A stretch of DNA of 57,790 bases from Bacteroidaceae bacterium (GTDB lineage Bacteria; Bacteroidota; Bacteroidia; Bacteroidales; Bacteroidaceae), in the NCBI GenBank assembly GCA_024697945.1, contig JAILRU010000121.1, positions 1 through 57,790 of the forward strand. The letters are read 5' to 3'. Both the position numbers and the translations under genes were made by a program. Below the pieces are notes generated by a model. That model ran no database searches. It was not told the origin of the DNA and worked only from the letters and a program-made list of their open reading frames with translations. Position 1 is the stretch's first letter. Every line of letters starts with the position of its first letter. Below, in pieces: positions 17,960 through 27,088 of this stretch.

Positions 17960-20900
17960 CTACTCTGCCCCTACACCGAGGGTCTTGTAGATGATGGTGA
18001 TGGCGTCGCTGAGGTCAACAGTGCCATCGGCGTTTATGTCGGCGGCTGACTCGTTGAAGTTAGAGGGGACTTCGTGCAACGCATAGTATGTCACCATGAT
18101 GGCATCGCTGAGATCAACCTCGCCATCACCGTTCACATCGCCAGCAATAAAGGCATTAGGGTCTTCGTTGACATAGGTTCCTTCGTGGAACCATACAGGC
18201 AGATGGCGGCTGTCCGGCACAGGGTAGTCATCCTCATCAAGCGTCTGGTACCAAGCGGCCTCATCCCGTCCGGCATTGAGCTTATAGCACAATGCTCCGC
18301 TTGACATTTCGTCTGCATCGGTACTGATGGCTTCGGATGGGACTCCCCACCCCCCTTGAGAGGGCGGAAGGTAGTAGGTGCCCTGAAGAATGGCTTTGCC
18401 GTTATTACGACAGATGACGTCGCCTCCGTTGGAACTGATATTCATCTTGCCAGCCATGAGGCAGTTCGATATGAATCCCATCTCTGTTGCCCACCCTACA
18501 AGGCCGCCACAGCAATCGACGTTATCGCCATTGATGGTGCCCGCAAAGATGCAGTCCTGAAGTTGTGAAAGGCCCAGACCTTCGCTGAAGAGTCCAGCCA
18601 ATCCGCCGTGTGTGCCGTCGCCTGAGATGGTGCCGTATATGTCAATATAGCTCTGACAGCGCAACAATGTACCGCCCCGCAGGTTGGCTGCCATGCCTGC
18701 GAACTTCCTGTTGGTCGTGATGTTGCCGCGCACGATGAGGTCCTGTACCGTTCCCGACAAATGACAGAAGAGGCCGGCATAGTCGGCAGAGCGTTGGAGA
18801 GCGATGGTAATGGTATGGCCGGCTCCGTCGAAGGTTCCGTCATAGGTCTTCGCACTCCCAATCATCACGGAGGGATAGCCGGTGAAGTCTATGTCGTCGG
18901 TCAGCACAGCAGAGAGAGAGCCGCCATCTCCCTTTATGGGGAGTGCTCCATCTACCACTTGTGCAAACGCATAGAGTGCTTCTGCCGAACCGATACGGTA
19001 GTAGCCGCGTTCGTCTTTCGGCATTGTCTCCATATCCACGTATCCGCAGGTCTTGCAAACGCCATACTGGAAGTCGTGCTCATCCTGTCCGTTGCGTGTG
19101 CTGTCGTTGGTGAAGCCAGTGATGGTGGTATAGGGTGTCCCGTCGCAACGGACGTGGGAGAAGCAATAGACAATGCCGTGGGAGGCATCCGGCACGGGTG
19201 TCACGTCCGTTCCAAGCGTCTGCCGCCAAGTCGAACTGCCAGGCTGCTTGTTTTCGAGCAGGAAGCATGCCTCGCCGTACATCACCTGGTTCTCCGTCAG
19301 CGAAGTGACGTCGCCACAGGCATTAGCAGCGCTCCAGCCCCCAGAGAAAAAGTTATGCGAGGACCTGACATTGGAGCTGTTGCGAGACAGGAGGTCGCTG
19401 CCAGTTGTCCCTACAGAAAATTCACTTGTGATGAGGCAGTTGGAGATGTAGGTTGAGCCGTCGGCCCATCCCGACACTCCGCCGCAACAGTTCGTCTGGC
19501 TGCCAGTGATGGAACCGCTGATGAGGCAGTCGCGGATGATGGAGCCTGCATACGAGACGCCAACGATGCCGCCGTGTGTGCCGTCTCCGTTCACCGAGCT
19601 GACAATGTTTACTCGGCTCTGGCAACGCTCAATGGTAGCATTTTCCGTCCTCGCGGCAATACCTCCAGCAAACTTGGCAGAGGTGGTGACGGTGCCTTTC
19701 GTGATGAGGTCGTGAACATAGCCTGAGAGCTGGCTGAAGAGACCTGCATTCTGTTCCGAACGGTTCTGATTCAGCGTAATAGAATGCCCGGCCCCATCGA
19801 ACTCGCCTTTGTAATATCCAACGGTGCCTATCATTACATTCGGATATGCCGTGAAGTCTATGTCGGCCTTCAGCGTAGCCGATATAGAGGTCTTGCCGCT
19901 ATTCACCATGTCGGCGAAGTTCTTCAAGTCCTGAGCGGAGGCAATGTCGTAATGCTCTGCCTCCTCTTCATCGTTCTTGGTCCGTTGGTCGAGGAAGGGA
20001 ATACGTTCGCGGATATATTCACGCAGGTACTCCACCTCCCCATCGTATGTTCCTGCCACACGTGGGTTCAGATGTTGCACTGAGTTCAATATGGGCCAGC
20101 GTATGAAGTTCAGGCGCTGGCTCTGTTGCAGCTCCTGGGCTGTGGAATCAATATAAGAAATGAGGCTCTCCTCGGTGATGCCTCTTTCTCGTCGTGCCGT
20201 CTCCCATATTGCACGCAGGGAGTCGCAGAATGCCTGGTCGGTGAAGATCCGCTTGAGTAGGGTGCGCGAGTTACCTGCACCGCCTCGAGCCAGAGAGAGA
20301 TAGTCGCCATAGTCCCTGTTGGGATAGTAGCGGCTATCATTATCAAAGGCCAGGTCGAAGTCCCAGACGGTCTCCACCCTCAGTTTGTCCTCTCCCCGCT
20401 CCTTGCTAAGGTAGCAGCTGTGGAAAGCATCCGGATTGCCTGTCAACTCCTCCACTAACCAGTAACGCTGAAGGCTCTCATCATCGAGCATCGAACGGTA
20501 TCCCAACTTGGGGTCAGTAAAGTTATTGCTCATGATACGGGCCTCCATCTGGTTATAGAAGTTCTCTATGTAGTGATGCTGCTCCGTGGTGATGCTGTTC
20601 TCGTCGGGCGACTTAATGGTGACGGGCGACCCAAACTGCGTCTTGAACCAAGACACCTCCCGACTGGCATAGCCATCCAGCTCCAAAAGATAACCGCCTG
20701 TCAGTTCTTCCCCCTCAATGTCTTCCGGTCCCATCTCGGTGATGGCGACGCGGTCCTTGTCAATGGATATCTGGTCCGTCAGCTGATAGCAGCCTTTGTA
20801 TTCTCCGTTGACGATGACATCCACCGGTTTGCTCCAAGGGGTGTAGGGCATCTTCAACCTGCGCGAGACCTCGAAGCTGACAAGATTGCGCATCAGCGAC

Positions 20901-22570
20901 TTGTCTCCATAGTTGTTGATAAGCGTCCACTTTTTGGCTTTGGCAGGCGACTTCATGTCGCTGTTCTTGAACATGTGCTTCTTACTGTCCAGCTTAATGC
21001 GATAAGGCTTCTTGGGGAAACTCATGCTGGCATTGCCGCGCAGACGCGAGGTGCCAGTCTCTTCCTGAATCATCGTCCCGTCGGCATAGATGATAGTAAA
21101 GCAGGAGGTAATCTCATGCTCCTTGTCGTAAGGCTCAACATTGTCCTGCGTATGAAAAGAGACGGTAGGCAGGTTCGTCAGCTGGTAGAAGAGGCTGTCT
21201 TTACCCTCTCCGGCGTGACCGTAAAACGCCACTTCCGCTACGTTGCAGCGTGCATCGGAAGGACCGACGTAGCGGACATAGCGAAAACCACGCGACACAT
21301 TGACGTCGGCATAGCTCATGGAACCGACGACTCCCTCCTCATCTATTAGATATAGTGGTACGCCATCAAGGAAGTTTGGGTCGTTAGCGCCCTCGAAGAG
21401 AGCCAGGAGGACGCGCTTCGGTCCATAGCTGCCTTCGCGAGGAGACCAACCGACGCGGGTGATGACGTGCGGCTCACCCAGGTCGAGGCCTACCCAGGTC
21501 CTACTGCGCTCGTAGGAGGCAAAGAACGTGGAGAGATTCCCGTCGAAAGCATTGGCAGCAGTATTGACGGTCGTACTGGCCTGCCCTGTGGAGTAATCCA
21601 CACTCTCCCTTGTGCCAATCACAGTACCGGTAAGCAGTCGGTCCTGGCCGAATAGTGTAAGGCTTGGCAAAAACAGGAAGAGCAACAGGGTCAGCGGCTC
21701 CTTGACGCTTTTCAGGTTCTTTATTGCATCCTGCTTCAAGCCGCAGAAGGGACAATAATGTGCGTCGAAGGGTAAGGGCGAGCCGCATTCCGGACAATAC
21801 TTTTCCTTACGATGTGCATTGTGGTCGTGCACCATCTGGGCGCTGACAATACCTGTCGGCACAGCCATGATGGTGTAGCCCATCAGCATGACTATCGCGG
21901 AAAGAATCCTTCCGAGGAACGTTACCGGAGCAATATCGCCGTAGCCTACAGTTGTCATCGTGACGACTGCCCAGTAGATGCTTGTCGGGATATCTACAAA
22001 CGGCGAATCGGGAAGATCGCCCTCCACCATATACATCAACGTTCCCATACTGATAACCAAAATCACCATGAAGAGGAAAAAGACACCTATCTTCGGTGCA
22101 CTGATGATGATGGAACGCATCAAGAGGTCGCCCTCCTGTAGGAAGCTGAAGAGCTTGAAGACACGGAAAACGCGGATGAGGCGGAATGTTCGTACCACCA
22201 TGAGATAACGCATGGGGCCAAATATCCATCCGACGTAGAGCGGCAGGGTGCTCAGCAGGTCGATGATTCCGAAGAAGCTGAAAGCATACTCGCGTGGTTT
22301 GTCAGAGCAGTATAGCCGACAGAGGTACTCCAACGTAAAGAAGAACGTGAAAACATACTCCAAAATGGTGAAGACCAGCTTGGCACGCACTGGCAATGAC
22401 TGGATACTCTCCACAACGACAACCAGTATGCTGGCCACGATGCACCAAAGCAGGGCAACATCGAAAGCCTTTCCCATCGGCGTATCGCTCTGGAATATGA
22501 TGATGCGCAACTTTTCGCGTAGTGCGGTGTTGCACATCGCTTTCTGCCACAATCTTCTAAGGAAGCTCAA
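17960..22570 (-). CDS. Voltage-gated K+ channel fused in frame to a CotH-kinase/GLUG/dockerin-like protein
   Basis: 1536 residues with no internal stop. Residues 1-260: six-helix channel with S4-like arginines (RYLMVVRTFRLIRVFRVFK), selectivity filter TVGYGD (207-212), then a zinc ribbon (CPECGSPLPF, CPFCGLKQ) ending near 280, where related channels normally stop. Residues about 290-309 (PLTLLLFLFLPSLTLFGQD) look like a signal peptide. An F5/8-C-like domain (AFDGNLSTFF), a CotH kinase-like domain (about 440-840; GTSRLRGNASMSFPKKPYRI, WDFDLAFDNDSRY), GLUG-type repeats (about 880-1460) and a dockerin-like pair (GDVNGDGEVDLSDAI, DINADGTVDLSDAI) follow. Either a true seven-helix fusion or two genes sharing a frame after loss of a stop. 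Convergent with the aminotransferase. Confidence 0.85.
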   Translation of the reverse strand: MSFLRRLWQKAMCNTALREKLRIIIFQSDTPMGKAFDVALLWCIVASILVVVVESIQSLPVRAKLVFTILEYVFTFFFTLEYLCRLYCSDKPREYAFSFFGIIDLLSTLPLYVGWIFGPMRYLMVVRTFRLIRVFRVFKLFSFLQEGDLLMRSIIISAPKIGVFFLFMVILVISMGTLMYMVEGDLPDSPFVDIPTSIYWAVVTMTTVGYGDIAPVTFLGRILSAIVMLMGYTIMAVPTGIVSAQMVHDHNAHRKEKYCPECGSPLPFDAHYCPFCGLKQDAIKNLKSVKEPLTLLLFLFLPSLTLFGQDRLLTGTVIGTRESVDYSTGQASTTVNTAANAFDGNLSTFFASYERSRTWVGLDLGEPHVITRVGWSPREGSYGPKRVLLALFEGANDPNFLDGVPLYLIDEEGVVGSMSYADVNVSRGFRYVRYVGPSDARCNVAEVAFYGHAGEGKDSLFYQLTNLPTVSFHTQDNVEPYDKEHEITSCFTIIYADGTMIQEETGTSRLRGNASMSFPKKPYRIKLDSKKHMFKNSDMKSPAKAKKWTLINNYGDKSLMRNLVSFEVSRRLKMPYTPWSKPVDVIVNGEYKGCYQLTDQISIDKDRVAITEMGPEDIEGEELTGGYLLELDGYASREVSWFKTQFGSPVTIKSPDENSITTEQHHYIENFYNQMEARIMSNNFTDPKLGYRSMLDDESLQRYWLVEELTGNPDAFHSCYLSKERGEDKLRVETVWDFDLAFDNDSRYYPNRDYGDYLSLARGGAGNSRTLLKRIFTDQAFCDSLRAIWETARRERGITEESLISYIDSTAQELQQSQRLNFIRWPILNSVQHLNPRVAGTYDGEVEYLREYIRERIPFLDQRTKNDEEEAEHYDIASAQDLKNFADMVNSGKTSISATLKADIDFTAYPNVMIGTVGYYKGEFDGAGHSITLNQNRSEQNAGLFSQLSGYVHDLITKGTVTTSAKFAGGIAARTENATIERCQSRVNIVSSVNGDGTHGGIVGVSYAGSIIRDCLISGSITGSQTNCCGGVSGWADGSTYISNCLITSEFSVGTTGSDLLSRNSSNVRSSHNFFSGGWSAANACGDVTSLTENQVMYGEACFLLENKQPGSSTWRQTLGTDVTPVPDASHGIVYCFSHVRCDGTPYTTITGFTNDSTRNGQDEHDFQYGVCKTCGYVDMETMPKDERGYYRIGSAEALYAFAQVVDGALPIKGDGGSLSAVLTDDIDFTGYPSVMIGSAKTYDGTFDGAGHTITIALQRSADYAGLFCHLSGTVQDLIVRGNITTNRKFAGMAANLRGGTLLRCQSYIDIYGTISGDGTHGGLAGLFSEGLGLSQLQDCIFAGTINGDNVDCCGGLVGWATEMGFISNCLMAGKMNISSNGGDVICRNNGKAILQGTYYLPPSQGGWGVPSEAISTDADEMSSGALCYKLNAGRDEAAWYQTLDEDDYPVPDSRHLPVWFHEGTYVNEDPNAFIAGDVNGDGEVDLSDAIMVTYYALHEVPSNFNESAADINADGTVDLSDAITIIYKTLGVGAE

Positions 22571-22588
22571 AAGCTTTGGATTTTGAAA

Positions 22589-23752
22589 TTAAAACAGCGT
22601 GTTCTCGATAATCTTACCCATCTGCCAGACGCAGCGCACCTTGAGCTTATCGTCGAGAATAAGGACGTCGGCATCCTTGCCGCGTGCCAGTGCTCCTTTC
22701 CTGCCGAAGACGCCCATGATGTGTGCAGGTGTTTCGCTTGCCATGCGGACGGCATCCTCCAAAGGCACTTCTGCTTGCTGGACGAGGGTGCGGACCAGGC
22801 GGTCTGTAGTAGCGATGGAACCTGCAAGGGCACTGCGGTCAGCCAGCTTGCAGACGCCGTCCTCGATGATAACACGGTCGTCGAAGGCCTTGGCATCAGG
22901 TGGAGCAGCGGCAACAGCCAAGGCGTCGGTGATGAGCGCCATGCGTTCCACACCCTTAATCTTGTAAGCCATGCGCAGGATGGTGGGCGGAACATGTATG
23001 CCGTCGGCGATGCATTCTATGGTCATGTCGTCGATGAGATATACGCTCTCGACGGTGCCTTCGTACTTGTAGCCCATCTTGTTGTGGAAGCCAGGCATGG
23101 CGTTGTAGAAGTGCGTGACGTGGGTGAAGCCAGCTGCAAAGGCGGCCTTCACGTCATCGTATTCTGCATTGGTGTGGGCTATGCTTGGCAGTATGCCCTT
23201 CTCTGCGCAATATCTGCCGAACTGAAGTGCTCCTGGGAGCTCGGGTGCAGCATCCCAACGCGAGAGGCATTCCGAGTGCTCTACGATGGGGATGTACTCG
23301 TTGGGGTCTGGGTTCTTTATCCAGTCGGGCTGTTGAGCACCTGCCTTGGTGGGGCTGAGGTAGTGTCCCTCGAGGTGTAGGCCGAGGATAGGAGAATCGG
23401 GTTCCTTCATCAGCTCGTTGCAAGTTTTCACAGCCTTCTCTATCATGGGCACCGTACTGCTGCTCAGGGTTGGGAAGATGCTGGTGGTGCCGTGCTTGGC
23501 GTGTGCGGCGACTGCTGTGCGGAATGCTTCAGGGGTACCTTCCTGGAAGTCTCTTCCACCGCCGCCGTGTACGTGCATGTCAATGAAGCCAGGCACTACG
23601 TACATGCCCTTTGCATCGACAAGGTCTGCGCCGATGACGGCCAAGTCACAATTTGTTACTTCCAGTATCTTTTTGTCTCGCAGGATGATACTGCCGTTCT
23701 TGAGCCATCCCTGCGGCGTCAGGATTTTTGCGTTAATGATTTGTGTTAACAT
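22589..23752 (-). CDS. nagA: N-acetylglucosamine-6-phosphate deacetylase
   Basis: 387 residues, cytoplasmic amidohydrolase. Releases acetate from GlcNAc-6-phosphate in amino-sugar catabolism and peptidoglycan recycling. Metal motif HVHGGGG (His60, His62), HLEGHYL with metal Glu128, HTNAEYDD, THFYNAMPGF and catalytic Asp in ALITDAL. Lies 18 bases downstream of the glmM-type gene on the same strand, so the two amino-sugar enzymes are probably co-transcribed. The stop is 18 bases before the channel fusion gene. Confidence 0.95.
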   Translation of the reverse strand: MLTQIINAKILTPQGWLKNGSIILRDKKILEVTNCDLAVIGADLVDAKGMYVVPGFIDMHVHGGGGRDFQEGTPEAFRTAVAAHAKHGTTSIFPTLSSSTVPMIEKAVKTCNELMKEPDSPILGLHLEGHYLSPTKAGAQQPDWIKNPDPNEYIPIVEHSECLSRWDAAPELPGALQFGRYCAEKGILPSIAHTNAEYDDVKAAFAAGFTHVTHFYNAMPGFHNKMGYKYEGTVESVYLIDDMTIECIADGIHVPPTILRMAYKIKGVERMALITDALAVAAAPPDAKAFDDRVIIEDGVCKLADRSALAGSIATTDRLVRTLVQQAEVPLEDAVRMASETPAHIMGVFGRKGALARGKDADVLILDDKLKVRCVWQMGKIIENTLF

Positions 23753-23770
23753 AGTTGTTAGGTTATGAGG

Positions 23771-25156
23771 TTATACCATACTGTACACTACATCCATTAT
23801 CTTCTTGCCGATGGCGTCGGCAGCCTCCATTGTGCTTGCCTCGCTATAGACACGGATGATGGGTTCTGTGTTGCTCTTGCGCAGGTGTACCCACTTGTCG
23901 GGGAAGTCAATCTTCACACCGTCGATGTCGTTCACCTCTTCATTGGCATACATTTCCTTGACCTTCCTAAGGATGGCATCCACGTCAGTTTCGGGTGTGA
24001 GGTCGATGCGGTTCTTGGCGATGAAGTAGGGAGGATAGGTGGCACGCAGTTCGCTTGCCTTCATGCCCTTCTTGGCCATATAGGTGAGGATAAGGGCGAT
24101 ACCCACCAAAGCATCGCGACCGTAGTGAGCAGCGGGATAGATGACACCACCGTTGCCTTCGCCACCAATGACGGCATTGGTCTCCTTCATCTTCGTCACG
24201 ACGTTCACCTCGCCCACAGCAGCAGCGTTGTACTCGCAACCGTACTTGCGGGTTACATCGCGCAGGGCACGGGTGGAACTGAGGTTGCTGACAGTGTTGC
24301 CTGGTGTGTGTTGAAGGATGTAGTCGGCCACGGTGACGAGTGTATATTCCTCGCCATACATTGTGCCGTCCTCGCAGAAGAGCGCCAGACGGTCCACATC
24401 GGGGTCAACGACAAAGGCAATATCGTGTCCGCCCTTCTGCATCAAGGCCTTAATGTCGGCAAGGTTCTTCTCAAGGGGTTCGGGGTTATGTTGGAAGTCG
24501 CCTGTAGGCTCTGTGAAGAGGCCTGTGACGGTCTTCACACCAAGCTGCTCCAAGAGTTTGGGCAGGATGACGCCACCCACGCTGTTCACGCTGTCAAATG
24601 CCACGCGGAAGTTAGCCTTGCGAATCGCTTCCACATCCACGAGGTCCAGACCGAGCACCATGTCAATGTGCTTCTGGTCATAGGTGTTGTCCTCGCGATA
24701 GGAACCGAGGTGGTCAACGTCAGCATACTCAAAGTCCTCTACCTCCGCGATGCGGAGCACCTCGTTGCCTTCCTCTTTGTTGAGGAACTCACCCTGTGCG
24801 TTGAGCAACTTCAGGGCGTTCCACATGCGGGGGTTGTGACTGGCGGTAATGATGATGCCACCGCAGGCACCTTCCATCGTGACAGCAATCTCTGTGGTAG
24901 GTGTGGTTGCGAGACCAATGTTAACCACATCAAAGCCCATACCCATGAGTGTGCCGCAAACAACGTTCTTGACCATAGGTCCTGAGATACGCGCGTCCCT
25001 GCCGACAACAATCTTGTTGCTCTTCACCGTCGTGGTGCGGCGGATGAGGGTCGCGTATGCTGATGTGAACTTCACGATGTCGAGGGGATTGAGCGTATCG
25101 CCTGCCCGTCCTCCAATAGTGCCTCGGATGCCCGAGATGGATTTAATGAGTGTCAT
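23771..25156 (-). CDS. glmM: Phosphoglucosamine mutase (alpha-D-phosphohexomutase family)
   Basis: 461 residues. Interconverts glucosamine 6-phosphate and 1-phosphate for UDP-GlcNAc synthesis. N-terminal SISGIRGTIGG, phosphoserine loop TASHNP (Ser106), metal loop DPDVDRLALF, sugar loop GGEGNGGVIYP and C-terminal phosphate loop RKSNTEPIIRVYSEA. The family also contains phosphomannomutases, and the SISGIRGTIGG start is typical of the Bacteroidetes enzymes annotated GlmM. Upstream of nagA in the same direction, which supports the amino-sugar role. Confidence 0.88.
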   Translation of the reverse strand: MTLIKSISGIRGTIGGRAGDTLNPLDIVKFTSAYATLIRRTTTVKSNKIVVGRDARISGPMVKNVVCGTLMGMGFDVVNIGLATTPTTEIAVTMEGACGGIIITASHNPRMWNALKLLNAQGEFLNKEEGNEVLRIAEVEDFEYADVDHLGSYREDNTYDQKHIDMVLGLDLVDVEAIRKANFRVAFDSVNSVGGVILPKLLEQLGVKTVTGLFTEPTGDFQHNPEPLEKNLADIKALMQKGGHDIAFVVDPDVDRLALFCEDGTMYGEEYTLVTVADYILQHTPGNTVSNLSSTRALRDVTRKYGCEYNAAAVGEVNVVTKMKETNAVIGGEGNGGVIYPAAHYGRDALVGIALILTYMAKKGMKASELRATYPPYFIAKNRIDLTPETDVDAILRKVKEMYANEEVNDIDGVKIDFPDKWVHLRKSNTEPIIRVYSEASTMEAADAIGKKIMDVVYSMV

Positions 25157-25213
25157 GTTTATTTACGATTTTACTATTTACGATTAACTATTTGCAATTT
25201 TTCACTTTTCATT
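25157..25213. repeat. Heptamer array between the GH43 and glmM genes
   Basis: Units such as TATTTAC, GATTTTA, GATTAAC and TTTTTCA, CTTTTCA at 7-bp spacing fill the gap between the GH43 stop and the glmM start. Confidence 0.75.
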
Positions 25214-26215
25214 TTACTGTGGTTTACCTCCCTCCACGTAGGGCCAGCCCTCCTCGTCCCATTGGATGCGGGAGATGAAGAGCGGGCGGCTGCCAGGCCT
25301 GCGACTGCCTTTGACGTGGCAATGGTAGAAGATGTATTCGTTGCCGTCCTTTGCCCTGAATATTTCTCCGCAATGACCAGGCCCGTAGAACTGGTCGCCC
25401 TCATCGCTATGCAGGACAGGTGTGGCGAAGCCTTCCTTCATCGGTCTGCCTTCCTTGTCGAAGAAATCGTCGGTAAGCTTCTTTGCCCTACCCACCTGAA
25501 GCTTGTAGGTATGGTCGCCAAAGAAACCGGAGCTGACGAAGAGGTACCAGTACTTGCCGTGCTGGTGCAGGTAGCTCCCCTCGAAGACCTTCGAGCGGTT
25601 GGGATTGTCCTCAACCTTCAGACCTGCCACGTGTTCATACTTAGCGCCTTCCTTGAGTGCGAGGCCGTCCTTCGTCAGCTCAATGCGGTGTATGCCGCCT
25701 ACTGAGCCGAAGAAGAGCCACACCTTACCCGTCTTGGGGTCTGTTACGACTTCGGGGTCTATGGTGTCATGAATGCCAGTTTCTGTGCTACGCGTTATGA
25801 TGCCTTTGTATTGGAACTGACAGGGAGCGTACTCCTGCAGCACTCCGATGTTGCTGTCCTCGGCGCTGTTGTAGAGTGTCAGGTACATGTTGCGCTTCCC
25901 ATCCACTGTTGCCACATCGGGAGCCCAGAAGCGCTGGGCTATGGCTTGCATCGCTCCCCAAGAGCCGACATCCACTGGTGCCACATCGCTCATCTCCCAA
26001 TGGAAGAGGTCGTCACTCACAATGGAGCGTGTCGGATTGGTAGCAATGCAGTGGTAGCGACCGTCATCGCCAACCCACACCGTCGGGTCGGGCCAGTCAC
26101 GCGGCCAGACAGGATTCTGCGCCCCAGCGGGGCTAAATGATAAATGACAAATGATAAATGACAAACTTACCACCATCATTATCCTAAGCCTGCTATTATT
26201 CTTATTTGTTTTCAT
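25214..26215 (-). CDS. Secreted GH43 family glycosidase
   Basis: 333 residues, a single five-bladed propeller. The signal peptide has the unusual core SLSFIICHLSFSPAGA encoded by a TCATTTA-type heptamer array. Catalytic candidates: general base Asp43 (WPDPTVW), pKa modulator Asp152 (HDTIDPEV) and acid Glu211 (VFEGSYL). No binding module. Likely an arabinosidase, xylosidase or arabinanase acting on side chains or oligosaccharides; family 43 specificity cannot be read from motifs. Its first 34 codons and upstream DNA are nearly identical to those of the 34191-36191 GH43 gene, although the enzymes themselves differ. Confidence 0.88.
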   Translation of the reverse strand: MKTNKNNSRLRIMMVVSLSFIICHLSFSPAGAQNPVWPRDWPDPTVWVGDDGRYHCIATNPTRSIVSDDLFHWEMSDVAPVDVGSWGAMQAIAQRFWAPDVATVDGKRNMYLTLYNSAEDSNIGVLQEYAPCQFQYKGIITRSTETGIHDTIDPEVVTDPKTGKVWLFFGSVGGIHRIELTKDGLALKEGAKYEHVAGLKVEDNPNRSKVFEGSYLHQHGKYWYLFVSSGFFGDHTYKLQVGRAKKLTDDFFDKEGRPMKEGFATPVLHSDEGDQFYGPGHCGEIFRAKDGNEYIFYHCHVKGSRRPGSRPLFISRIQWDEEGWPYVEGGKPQ

Positions 26216-26282
26216 CCCTCACTTATCATTTTTCATTTATCATTTAGGGCGCAACCCGTCTCATTTAGGCCGAAGGCCGCCC
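26111..26282. repeat. Direct repeat copy A (signal-peptide cassette, about 172 bp)
   Basis: Near-identical to 36088-36257. Contains, in minus order: a GGCC-TTC-GGCC palindrome, a CATTTA-ended heptamer array (26219-26247), the ATG and codons for MKTNKN-SRLRIMMVV, an inverted heptamer array (26135-26163) and a GCCCC-GCT-GGGGC palindrome at the signal cleavage site. It joins two different coding sequences on each side. Confidence 0.9.
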
Positions 26283-26935
26283 TATTGGACCTTTGTAGCT
26301 TTGTGGTACCCAGGAATGCCGCCATCAACGAAGTTCTTCAGAATAACTGAATTACCTGCGGCTCCAATAGCGTCATTTACAGTCGTGTTCCCAAGGATAT
26401 CACCTATCGTTGTGTTTCCAATAATGTTATTCAAATCATCCAAAGGAATGTCCTGGTTTCCGACATTCAAGGGATTCTCCGTGTCGTTCATGGCTATCAC
26501 GATTGTGGAACCTCTTTGGAAATACACGATGGCTTCTTGCTTGTAACCATAATAGGTGTGCGTATTCTCCTGGAAGTCCTTGAATGTACCTACCTTATTA
26601 GGGAACTTCTCTTGATACTCCTCTGAACTATTCCTTCTCTCCTCAGTACAAATCATATAGAAATAAGTTCCTCCTCCCTGTCCATCCAAATAGATGAGAT
26701 TGCAAGGATTGGTGTCGTCAAAGACCCATGTCTCCTGTGTAACAGCCTCAGGAGTATCTCCATTTGCCGTTTCTGTCTTTACCTTATACAGGTCTTCGAG
26801 CCAGTATCCTTCAAGCCCGTCTCCAGTAGAAGTAGATGGAATAATATCCTTATCACAGCAGCACGAAGTGAAGCCGACACTCATCATTGCTGCCATCATG
26901 ATGGTCTGCAATCTCCATAAATACTTTTTGCTCAT
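26282..26935 (-). CDS. Small lipoprotein of unknown function
   Basis: 217 residues. Lipobox MMSVGFTSC near residues 17-25, followed by CCDKD (no obvious transport-altering motif beyond the acidic residues after the cysteine). The mature part begins DGLEGYWLEDLYKV and has WVFDDTNPCNLIYLDGQGGG, resembling small Bacteroidetes lipocalin-like lipoproteins, then a Gly/Asn/Ile-rich end (NNIIGNTTIGDILGNTTVND). Not recognised as an enzyme. It has its own strong promoter, divergent from the GH31 gene. Confidence 0.75.
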   Translation of the reverse strand: MSKKYLWRLQTIMMAAMMSVGFTSCCCDKDIIPSTSTGDGLEGYWLEDLYKVKTETANGDTPEAVTQETWVFDDTNPCNLIYLDGQGGGTYFYMICTEERRNSSEEYQEKFPNKVGTFKDFQENTHTYYGYKQEAIVYFQRGSTIVIAMNDTENPLNVGNQDIPLDDLNNIIGNTTIGDILGNTTVNDAIGAAGNSVILKNFVDGGIPGYHKATKVQ

Positions 26936-26986
26936 TTCTTTAAAGTTAAAATGTTTTCACTTTTTCAAGTTTCCTATTAGACGGCG

Positions 26987-27018
26987 CAAAGATAAGACTT
27001 TTCTGCGAGATATGCAAA
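26987..27018 (-). promoter_or_regulatory. Consensus promoter for the lipoprotein gene
   Basis: Minus strand: TTTG (27015-27018), exactly 20 bases, TATCTTTG (26987-26994), a full match to the Bacteroidetes consensus. Confidence 0.85.
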
Positions 27019-27035
27019 GAAAACTCCACCTTAGT

Positions 27036-27067
27036 TTTGCATAATATGATGAAAAACCCTATCTTTG
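27036..27067 (+). promoter_or_regulatory. Consensus promoter for the GH31 gene
   Basis: TTTG (27036-27039), exactly 20 bases, TATCTTTG (27060-27067). It rules out a TTG start at 27065 and places translation at the ATG at 27089, with a very short leader of about 15 bases. Confidence 0.85.
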
Positions 27068-27088
27068 CATACAAAAAGATGCAAAGAC

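Noticed and set aside
23765..24985. 406-codon plus-strand open frame
   Set aside because: Antisense to the glmM-type mutase, whose phosphoserine and sugar loops are intact.
27065..27088. TTG start for the GH31 gene eight codons upstream
   Set aside because: It lies within the -7 promoter box (27060-27067), so it cannot be in the transcript.
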